Positions 7,544 through 13,342 of a DNA stretch of 15,336 nt are shown here, piece after piece. Source of the DNA: an uncultured Oscillospiraceae bacterium. Its GTDB lineage: Bacteria; Bacillota; Clostridia; Oscillospirales; Oscillospiraceae. The translations under genes and the position numbers were made by a program. Position 1 is the stretch's first letter. Each line of letters begins with the position of its first letter. A model generated the notes under the pieces. That model did no database searches, had not been told where the DNA came from, and saw only the letters and a program-made list of their open reading frames with translations. The DNA lies in NCBI GenBank assembly GCA_900769995.1, contig CAAGIT010000138.1, forward strand, positions 1-15,336, written 5' to 3'.

Positions 7544-8461
7544 ATGACGACGGATCAACTGACCGCCCTTTTCAACGCCGATCCGGCAGCGTTGCTCGAG
7601 AGCGACCGTCGGCGGTATTTTCAGCAGGTCGAACAGGCGGCAGACCTTGTCGCGGCGAACGCGGAAAGCAGACCGGTGATTCTGGTTGCGGGGCCTTCCG
7701 GCTCCGGCAAGACCACAACGGCGCTTTTGGTCGAACGCGAGCTGGAACGGCGCGGCTTGGTGACGCATACCCTGCAAATGGATGACTATTTCTGCCCGTT
7801 GACGGACGAGGAAATCGCGCTTTTGAAGGAGAACAAGCTGGATCTGGAGAAGCCGACGCGTGTGGACATTCCGTTTTTCCGCGAACAGCTCGGCAAGCTT
7901 TTGAGCGGGGAGGAGGTTGCGCTTCCGCGCTATGATTTCAAGACCAGTTCGCGGCTGTTTGACGGCAGAACGCTGCAAAGAAAGCCGGGTGAGCTGGTCA
8001 TCATGGAGGGCATCCATGCCATGAATCCCGAGGTCACGGGCTATGCCGATCAGACGACCCGCATTTATGTCAGCGTCCGTACCCGTATCACGGCACAGAG
8101 CGGACTTGTCCTGCATCCGTCCAAGATCCGTTTGGCGCGGCGGCTTCTGCGCGACCGCACCGGACGCGGCAGAGCGCTGACCGAGACCATCGGGATGCGC
8201 GAAAAGGTCGATCGCGGCGAGCAGCTTTATATCATGCCGTATAAAAATCGCGCCCATTGCAGCGTGGACTCGTTCTATTCCTGCGAGCTGAGCGTCTATC
8301 GGGACTATCTGTACAGGGATTTGGAAGAGCTGCTGCCGAGCCTGCCCGATCTTGCGGATCTGGTGGAGGTTTTGCGCGAGCTGCCGTCCATGCCGTCGGA
8401 GCTTGTACCGCGCGATTCTCTGCTGCGCGAGTTTATCGGCGGCAGTGAACTGAATTATTGA
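7544..8461 (+). CDS. Uridine kinase-family P-loop nucleoside kinase
   Basis: A 305-residue cytosolic kinase of the phosphoribulokinase/uridine kinase superfamily. It shows a Walker A motif GPSGSGKTT (residues 50-58), the MDDYF segment (79-83) expected to hold the catalytic/substrate-binding acidic residues, and a GIHAMNP segment corresponding to the EG(I/L)xxL strand of uridine kinases. An Arg-rich lid follows with RLARRLLRDRTGRGR. The first 45 residues are a helical extension before the core. Phosphorylation of uridine or cytidine with NTP is likely, but the true substrate is not decided by sequence. The ATG at 7544 is chosen because GGAGAGG (7531-7537) lies 6 bases upstream; an in-frame TTG at 7511 has no such site. 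glpK begins 26 bases after the stop codon, suggesting cotranscription. It is shorter than the roughly 550-residue TGS/threonyl-synthetase-like nucleoside kinases of some Clostridia. Confidence 0.85.
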   Translation: MTTDQLTALFNADPAALLESDRRRYFQQVEQAADLVAANAESRPVILVAGPSGSGKTTTALLVERELERRGLVTHTLQMDDYFCPLTDEEIALLKENKLDLEKPTRVDIPFFREQLGKLLSGEEVALPRYDFKTSSRLFDGRTLQRKPGELVIMEGIHAMNPEVTGYADQTTRIYVSVRTRITAQSGLVLHPSKIRLARRLLRDRTGRGRALTETIGMREKVDRGEQLYIMPYKNRAHCSVDSFYSCELSVYRDYLYRDLEELLPSLPDLADLVEVLRELPSMPSELVPRDSLLREFIGGSELNY

Positions 8462-8487
8462 GCCATACATGGTGAAGGAATATAGTT

Positions 8488-9975
8488 ATGAAGAAATATA
8501 TCGTTGCACTCGATCAGGGCACGACCTCCAGCCGTGCGATCGTCTTTGACCGCGAGCAGAAAATCGTTGCCATTGCGCAGAAGGAATTTCCGCAGATTTA
8601 TCCGCAATCCGGCTGGGTAGAGCATGACCCGATGGAGCTGTATTCGGGGCAGTACGGCGTGATGATGGAGGCGATCACTCGCAGCGGGATCGACCCCTCC
8701 GAAATTGCGGCGATCGGCATTACCAATCAGCGTGAAACCACCGTGGTGTGGGATAAGCATACGGGAAAGCCCATCTGCAACGCCATCGTCTGGCAGTGCC
8801 GCAGGACGGCGGAATTGTGCGACCGTCTGCGCGCCGAGGGGTGGGAGGAATACATAAAAAAGACCACCGGACTGGTGCTCGATGCCTACTTCTCAGCCAC
8901 AAAGATCCGCTGGATTCTCGATCATGTGGAGGGTGCACGCGAACGGGCAAGCCGCGGGGAGCTGCTGTTCGGCACGGTCGATAGCTGGCTGCTTTGGAAG
9001 CTTACCGGCGGCAAAGTCCATGCCACGGACTATACCAACGCTTCAAGAACGATGCTCTATGACATCCACAACCTCTGCTGGGACGAAAAGCTGCTGACGG
9101 CGCTGGATATTCCGCGCAGTATGCTGCCGGAGGTGCGTGATTGCAGCGGGATCTTCGGTTTCTGCAATCTGCAAGGTCATTCCATCCCCATTGCCGGTAT
9201 CGCGGGTGACCAGCAGGCGGCACTGTTCGGACAGTGCTGCTTTGACCGCGGAGAAGCGAAAAACACCTACGGTACGGGCTGTTTCCTGCTGATGAACACC
9301 GGCGAGGAGGCGTATGAGAGCCGTCACGGACTGGTCACCACCATCGCGGCGGGCTTGAACGGAAAGATCACCTATGCTTTGGAGGGCAGTGTGTTTGTCG
9401 GCGGTGCGGTGATTCAATGGCTGCGCGATGAGATGCGGTTTTTGAGCGACTCCCGCGATGCCGAGTATTATGCGAAGAAGGTCGATTCCACGGGCGGTGT
9501 TTACTTCGTTCCCGCGTTTACGGGCTTGGGTGCGCCGCATTGGGATATGTACGCACGGGGTGCGATCGTCGGCATCACACGCGGTACGCGGCCGGAGCAC
9601 ATCATCCGTGCCGCGCAGGAATCGATCGCGTATCAGAGCATGGAGCTGGTCGAGGCGATGCAGAAGGATACCGGTTTGGTGATCGACGAGCTGAAGGTAG
9701 ACGGCGGTGCAAGCCGTGACGAATTTTTGATGCAGTTCCAGGCGGACATTTTGGACTGTACCGTGCGCCGACCGGTCGTGCGGGAGACAACGGCGCTTGG
9801 CGCGGCATATCTGGCGGGCTTGGCGGTCGGATTCTGGAAGGACTTGGACGAGATCCGCAGCCTGTGGCAGTGCGATGTGAGCTATGCCCCGGGCATGGAT
9901 GAATCTGTCCGTGCGGAGGGCAAGCGCGGTTGGGCAAAGGCGGTCGGCAGAAGTCTGGACTGGCAGGAGCATTGA
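8488..9975 (+). CDS. glpK: Glycerol kinase
   Basis: A 495-residue FGGY-family kinase that phosphorylates glycerol with ATP to sn-glycerol 3-phosphate, feeding glycolysis and phospholipid or teichoic acid synthesis. Length is standard. Visible motifs are the N-terminal phosphate-binding loop DQGTTSSR (residues 9-16), GDQQAALFGQ (240-249) with D241 in the catalytic-base position, NTYGTGCFLLMNTG (259-272), FTGLGAPHWD, and the second ATP-binding element DGGASRDEFLMQFQADI (405-421). The start ATG has GAAGGA at 8474-8479, 8 bases away. Neither a glycerol facilitator (glpF) nor a glycerol-3-phosphate dehydrogenase gene is adjacent; the only close neighbour is the nucleoside kinase 26 bases upstream. 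No catabolite-response (cre) site was recognised in front of the pair. Confidence 0.97.
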   Translation: MKKYIVALDQGTTSSRAIVFDREQKIVAIAQKEFPQIYPQSGWVEHDPMELYSGQYGVMMEAITRSGIDPSEIAAIGITNQRETTVVWDKHTGKPICNAIVWQCRRTAELCDRLRAEGWEEYIKKTTGLVLDAYFSATKIRWILDHVEGARERASRGELLFGTVDSWLLWKLTGGKVHATDYTNASRTMLYDIHNLCWDEKLLTALDIPRSMLPEVRDCSGIFGFCNLQGHSIPIAGIAGDQQAALFGQCCFDRGEAKNTYGTGCFLLMNTGEEAYESRHGLVTTIAAGLNGKITYALEGSVFVGGAVIQWLRDEMRFLSDSRDAEYYAKKVDSTGGVYFVPAFTGLGAPHWDMYARGAIVGITRGTRPEHIIRAAQESIAYQSMELVEAMQKDTGLVIDELKVDGGASRDEFLMQFQADILDCTVRRPVVRETTALGAAYLAGLAVGFWKDLDEIRSLWQCDVSYAPGMDESVRAEGKRGWAKAVGRSLDWQEH

Positions 9976-9996
9976 GAAAAGATGATGTTTTACATG

Positions 9997-10015
9997 ACTC
10001 AACCAACGGTTGAGT
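9997..10015 (+). promoter_or_regulatory. Perfect palindrome, candidate operator
   Basis: ACTCAACC-AAC-GGTTGAGT is an 8-bp perfect inverted repeat with a 3-base centre, 22 bases after glpK and 101 bases before the HTH gene. No T-run follows on either strand, so it is not a good terminator. Its right arm contains TTGAGT, which doubles as the -35 of the candidate promoter below. Compact palindromes overlapping a -35 are typical repressor operators. The most economical inference is autoregulation by the downstream HTH protein or control by an unseen regulator. Confidence 0.5.
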
Positions 10016-10038
10016 TCGGAAAAATTGTGCCATTAACT
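10010..10038 (+). promoter_or_regulatory. Possible promoter for the HTH-membrane protein gene
   Basis: TTGAGT (10010-10015), a 17-base spacer and TTAACT (10033-10038) form a moderate sigma-A-like promoter. The leader to the ATG at 10116 would be about 70 bases. It contains a 13-base inverted repeat CCCGAACTTCGGG (10088-10100) directly before the Shine-Dalgarno sequence. The -10 is weak, so the call is tentative. Confidence 0.35.
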
Positions 10039-10115
10039 GACAGATGATTGCATTTTTCGTCCCTCTATGGCATAGTTGGGGCAGAAACCCGAACTTCGGG
10101 AAAGGAGAGGATTCC

Positions 10116-11132
10116 ATGACGCAAATGACTTTGGGCGGCCGTATTAAATACCACCGCAAGCGGCTGAATATGACGCAGGAGCAGCTCGCCGAACGCATGG
10201 GTGTGAGCGCGCAGGCGGTCAGCAAATGGGAGAACGATCTTTCGTGCCCTGATATTTCCGTGCTGCCGGAGCTGGCGGCGGTGTTCGGCATCACGGTCGA
10301 TGCCCTGCTCGGCAGAGAAGCCGAGACGGTGCATGAAGCGGAGGTCGTTGACGAGAAGCCGGAGAAGGACGGACACTCGATCGAGATCAAATGGAGCAGT
10401 AAATTCGGCAGCATCCTGTTCGCGCTTTATATCCTAAGTGTCGGCGGACTGCTGCTGATGAACAATTTGTGCGGATTTGATGTTTCGTTCTGGCGGGTGC
10501 TTTGGACAACGGCGCTGGTCTATATCGGTGTGTCGGGGCTGATTGGCGGATTTTCCCTGTTCTGCACGGTCATGTCGCTGGCGGGTGTGTATTTCCTGCT
10601 CTCGGCGTATGGCGTGCTGCAATTTGAACTCGGCTGGGGCATCGTCCTGCCGGTGCTTTTGCTGCTTTGGGGCATTGGCTTGCTGATCGATGTCTTTTTC
10701 GGTAAGATAAAGTGGGGCAAACGCTGGTCAAATCGGGGAAAGACCACGGTTCATGTCAACGATAACCGCAAGCTGCAATGCTCACATTCCTGTGAGGATG
10801 GTATCCTGACTTGCGATATGAGCTTTGGGGAGCAAAAGATCGTGGTCGAAACGCCGCTGCTGCGGGGCGGCTCCATCGATACCAGCTTCGGCGCGTTCAC
10901 CGTTGATTTCTCCGGTGTGGAGGCGATTGCGCCGGATTGCTGCGTGGAAGTGGACAACAGCTTCGGAAGGCTCGTTTTGCTCGTGCCGCAGAAATTCGCC
11001 GTCCAGGTTCGCGATTCTGACAGCTTTGCCGCCGCGATCGACTGGAAGGGCACTCCATCGGAGCATCCGATCGGCACGCTGGGCATCAAGTCCGATAACA
11101 GCTTCGGCAACCTGTCCGTGCAGTATATTTGA
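10116..11132 (+). CDS. Cro/C1-type HTH regulator fused to LiaF-like membrane domain
   Basis: A 338-residue protein combining DNA binding and membrane parts. Residues 7-66 are a canonical Cro/C1 (XRE) helix-turn-helix, including MTQEQLAERMGVSAQAVSKW. A charged linker (67-96) leads to four predicted membrane helices at about 97-115, 128-149, 151-169 and 173-195. The C-terminal 130 residues are beta-rich with recurring SFG turns at 236-238, 257-259, 282-284 and 329-331, resembling the C-terminal domain of LiaF, the inhibitor of the LiaRS envelope-stress system; the four helices fit LiaF's N-terminal membrane part. The likely role is a membrane-tethered transcription factor sensing envelope state; this is inference. 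The ATG at 10116 has AAAGGAGAGG 5 bases upstream; the in-frame ATG at 10044 lacks one and would add residues before the HTH. It stands alone, with no LiaRS-type kinase or response regulator nearby. Confidence 0.85.
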   Translation: MTQMTLGGRIKYHRKRLNMTQEQLAERMGVSAQAVSKWENDLSCPDISVLPELAAVFGITVDALLGREAETVHEAEVVDEKPEKDGHSIEIKWSSKFGSILFALYILSVGGLLLMNNLCGFDVSFWRVLWTTALVYIGVSGLIGGFSLFCTVMSLAGVYFLLSAYGVLQFELGWGIVLPVLLLLWGIGLLIDVFFGKIKWGKRWSNRGKTTVHVNDNRKLQCSHSCEDGILTCDMSFGEQKIVVETPLLRGGSIDTSFGAFTVDFSGVEAIAPDCCVEVDNSFGRLVLLVPQKFAVQVRDSDSFAAAIDWKGTPSEHPIGTLGIKSDNSFGNLSVQYI

Positions 11133-11138
11133 GATTCA

Positions 11139-11164
11139 CCGCGTGTTCTTTACGGAACACGTGG
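11139..11164 (+). terminator. Hairpin after the HTH-LiaF-like gene (left arm of inverted hairpin pair)
   Basis: CCGCGTGTTC (11139-11148) pairs with GAACACGTGG (11155-11164), including one G-T pair, around a 6-base loop, starting 7 bases after the stop codon. It is followed by CAGACTG, not a T-run, so termination would be weak. It matches the reverse complement of 11365-11390 at 23 of 26 positions. Confidence 0.5.
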
Positions 11165-11166
11165 CA

Positions 11167-11307
11167 GACTGTCGGTAAAGTCCGAAACCGTCAAAATCGT
11201 AGGGGCGGCTATCAGCCGCCTGCCATACTGCATTGAGGCGGATAATATCCGCCCCTACACAACTCTTGACTTACCGTACCTCTGTATGCCGACGGTTTGC
11301 TTGTCTT
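11167..11307 (-). repeat. Dispersed intergenic repeat, copy 2 (inverted)
   Basis: This is the reverse-orientation partner of copy 1 at 2636-2772. The core, 11199-11258, is itself bounded by a 10-bp inverted repeat (GTAGGGGCGG and CCGCCCCTAC). Inside it lie two further hairpins (GGCGGCTATCAGCCGCC and GGCGGATAATATCCGCC), so the RNA or single strand would form a cloverleaf-like three-way structure. Copy 1 has lost part of this symmetry (CCGCCCTTGC in place of CCGCCCCTAC). No open frame of note is present. This element fills most of the 363-base gene-free stretch between the HTH gene and murB. Confidence 0.8.
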
Positions 11308-11330
11308 GGCGGCTCCTTTGACCGCTGCCG

Positions 11331-11360
11331 GTCTGTCAAATAACAGGTATTTTGACAGAC
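11331..11360 (+). repeat. Inverted repeat upstream of the terminator
   Basis: GTCTGTCAAA (11331-11340) and TTTGACAGAC (11351-11360) form a perfect 10-bp stem with a 10-base loop, ending 3 bases before the terminator hairpin. It may be part of the same mobile or structured element as the neighbouring repeat. Its function is unknown. Confidence 0.5.
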
Positions 11361-11363
11361 TGT

Positions 11364-11397
11364 ACCACGTGTTCTGCAAAGAACACGTGGTTTTTTT
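11364..11397 (+). terminator. Strong rho-independent terminator before murB
   Basis: A perfect 12-bp stem (11364-11375 with 11380-11391) with loop GCAA is followed directly by seven T residues (11391-11397). This is the best terminator in the window. It closes transcription from the HTH gene, and perhaps from the repeat, before the murB promoter begins 11 bases later. Confidence 0.92.
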
Positions 11398-11407
11398 CTG
11401 TTTTCCG

Positions 11408-11437
11408 TTGCCATAGACGGCATGGATGTGTTATACT
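11408..11437 (+). promoter_or_regulatory. Promoter of the murB-whiA-dnaE run
   Basis: TTGCCA (11408-11413), an 18-base spacer and TATACT (11432-11437) form a good sigma-A promoter. TG at 11429-11430 adds an extended -10. It lies just after the terminator and about 60 bases before the murB ATG, so transcription of the murB-whiA-dnaE run can start independently here. Confidence 0.7.
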
Positions 11438-11495
11438 ATATAAAATATGCTGGGAGTATGGCGGTCAGTGAAAAAACGTGAAAGTGAGGAACGCT

Positions 11496-12425
11496 ATGAC
11501 ATCCATTTCGGAATTAACAGAACGGTTGGGACGCATTGTGCCGCGGTTTGCGCTTCTGAGCGAGGAGCCGATGGCGAAGCATACCTCGTTCCGGATCGGC
11601 GGACCGGCGGAGCTGATGGTATTTCCGCGAAATAAAGAGGAATTGCGGCAGATTTTGCTTGCGGCAAGGGATTACGGGGTAAAACCGCGCATTTTGGGCT
11701 GCGGCACGAATGTTTTGGCGCCCGATGCGGGCTTGCGCGGCTTGGTGATTTGTACGCGCGAGACGCTGATGGGTCTGGAGCTGCTGGATGCAACGCATAT
11801 TTCCGCGATGGCGGGTATGACGCTGGCGCAGACGGCGATGTTTGCCGCGCAGAACGGTCTTGCCGGCCTGGAGTTTGCCCACGGCATCCCCGGGTCGATC
11901 GGCGGCGCGGCATTTATGAACGCCGGCGCCTATGGCGGGGAATTTAAGGACGTTGCGGTGCGGACGGAGTTTCTGCACCTGGACGGCAGAACGGAGATGT
12001 TTGAGGGCGAGGCACAGGGCTTCGGCTATCGCACGAGCGTGTTCCAAAAGCTGGAGGGCGTGATCGTGCGGACGGAATTTGCCCTGCAAAGGGGCGTTGA
12101 GGCGGACATTCGCGCCCGCATCAGGGAGCTGAACGAGAAGCGCCGTGCCTCGCAGCCGTTGGATAAGCCGTCGGCGGGCAGCACCTTCCGCAGACCGGCG
12201 ACGGGCTATGCGGCAGCGCTGATCGAGGAAGCCGGCTTAAAGGGCTTCCGCGTGGGCAACGCGGCGGTTTCGGAAAAGCACGCGGGCTTTGTGGTGAACC
12301 TCGGCGGAGCGACTGCCGCAGAGGTGCTTTCCCTGATCGAGCAGGTGCGCGAACGTGTTTATCGACATTCGGGCGTAGAATTGGAGCCGGAGGTACGGCT
12401 CTGGGATAATGAGGGGACAGAGTAA
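11496..12425 (+). CDS. murB: UDP-N-acetylenolpyruvoylglucosamine reductase
   Basis: A 309-residue cytosolic flavoenzyme that uses NADPH to reduce UDP-GlcNAc-enolpyruvate to UDP-MurNAc, the second committed step of peptidoglycan precursor synthesis. FAD-binding signatures are SFRIGGPAE (31-39), GCGTNVLAPD (68-77) and GIPGSIGGAAFMNAGAYGGE (130-149). Active-site elements are YR (178-179), the catalytic serine in SAGSTF (S229) and the C-terminal glutamate in LEPEVRLW (E299). The short length and overall plan fit type IIb MurB of Firmicutes. The ATG at 11496 is preferred because GAGGA lies 5 bases upstream; the in-frame GTG at 11478 has no ribosome binding site. The stop codon overlaps the whiA start by one base (TAATG), implying translational coupling. 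Confidence 0.97.
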   Translation: MTSISELTERLGRIVPRFALLSEEPMAKHTSFRIGGPAELMVFPRNKEELRQILLAARDYGVKPRILGCGTNVLAPDAGLRGLVICTRETLMGLELLDATHISAMAGMTLAQTAMFAAQNGLAGLEFAHGIPGSIGGAAFMNAGAYGGEFKDVAVRTEFLHLDGRTEMFEGEAQGFGYRTSVFQKLEGVIVRTEFALQRGVEADIRARIRELNEKRRASQPLDKPSAGSTFRRPATGYAAALIEEAGLKGFRVGNAAVSEKHAGFVVNLGGATAAEVLSLIEQVRERVYRHSGVELEPEVRLWDNEGTE

Positions 12426-13324
12426 TGTCATTTTCAGCCGATGTAAAAACTGAATTATGCCGCACGGAGGTCACAAAGGGCTGCTGTGCACTGGCGGAGG
12501 CGATGGGCACGCTGCTCTACGCCAACACCTTTGCCCCCGATGCCATCCGCATTGTGACGGAAAACCGTGGCTTTGCAAAACGGCTGCCGAGGCTGTTCCA
12601 AAAGGGCCTGAAGGTGCGGTTTGACAGTCTGCCCGACCTTGACGCGGGCGGCAAGCTGACGTTTGCCATTACCGACACGGAGAAGATTCATCAGGTGTTT
12701 GCCAAATGCGGTTTTTCGGCAGAAAACAGCATCGCTCTGCACGTGAATCTTGCGCTGCTGGAAAATGAATGCTGCCGCAGAGCATTTTTGCGCGGGGCAT
12801 TTTTGGCGGGCGGTTCGGTGACGGACCCCGAAAAACGCTATCATCTGGAGCTGTCCACGACCCACATGAAGGTCAGCCGTGAGACGAATACGGTGCTTTT
12901 GGAGCTGGGTCTGCCGACAAAGGAGACAGAACGCAAGGGTAATTCCGTGTTATATTACAAACAGAGCGAGTCCATCGAGGACTTTTTGACCCTGATCGGC
13001 GCACCGATCGGTGCGATGGCGGTGATGTCCGCAAAAATCGACAAGGAGTGGCGCAACAAGGCAAACCGCCGCGTAAACTGCGATTCCGCAAACGTGGATA
13101 AGACTGTCGAGGCGGCACAGGAGCAGCTTTCGGCAATCCGCAGGCTGGAAGAACGCGGAATACTGGAAACGCTGCCCGAAAAGCTGCGCGAAACGGCAAG
13201 ACTGCGGCAGGAGAATCCGGAGGCAACGCTCAGTGAGCTGGCGGAGCTGTGTGAGCCGCCGGCCACGAAATCGGCGGTCAACCACCGTGTGAGAAAGCTG
13301 CTGGCATTGGCGGCAGCGGAGTAA
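12425..13324 (+). CDS. whiA: Sporulation/division DNA-binding protein WhiA
   Basis: A 299-residue WhiA-family protein, conserved in Gram-positive bacteria. It is a transcription factor in Streptomyces and a nucleoid-associated protein affecting division and chromosome segregation in Bacillus (known). The N-terminal part is the WhiA domain related to LAGLIDADG homing endonucleases, with RGAFLAGGSVTDPEKRYHLE at about 120-139, but lacking nuclease function in the family. The C-terminal part (about 214-297) is the WhiA helix-turn-helix, with NRRVNCDSANVDKTVEAAQ and a TKSAVNHRVRKL recognition segment. It starts inside the murB stop codon and dnaE follows after 18 bases. In many Firmicutes whiA follows rapZ and yvcK; here murB takes that place directly. 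Identification is secure. Confidence 0.96.
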   Translation: MSFSADVKTELCRTEVTKGCCALAEAMGTLLYANTFAPDAIRIVTENRGFAKRLPRLFQKGLKVRFDSLPDLDAGGKLTFAITDTEKIHQVFAKCGFSAENSIALHVNLALLENECCRRAFLRGAFLAGGSVTDPEKRYHLELSTTHMKVSRETNTVLLELGLPTKETERKGNSVLYYKQSESIEDFLTLIGAPIGAMAVMSAKIDKEWRNKANRRVNCDSANVDKTVEAAQEQLSAIRRLEERGILETLPEKLRETARLRQENPEATLSELAELCEPPATKSAVNHRVRKLLALAAAE

Positions 13325-13342
13325 AAAGAGAGGAAGAACGAG

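Noticed and set aside
7508..8470. A 320-codon minus-strand frame opposite the nucleoside kinase.
   Set aside because: It is codon-aligned antisense, without a ribosome binding site or recognisable motif; the plus frame carries a clear Walker A motif.
9997..10015. The palindrome after glpK as a rho-independent terminator.
   Set aside because: The stem is only 8 bp and no T-run follows on either strand; an operator is the better explanation.
10044..10115. An upstream in-frame ATG that would extend the HTH protein by 24 residues.
   Set aside because: There is no ribosome binding site in front of it, the added residues precede the normal start of an HTH domain, and the ATG at 10116 has an excellent Shine-Dalgarno sequence.
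11478..11495. An upstream GTG start for murB.
   Set aside because: No ribosome binding site precedes it, whereas GAGGA is placed 5 bases before the ATG at 11496.
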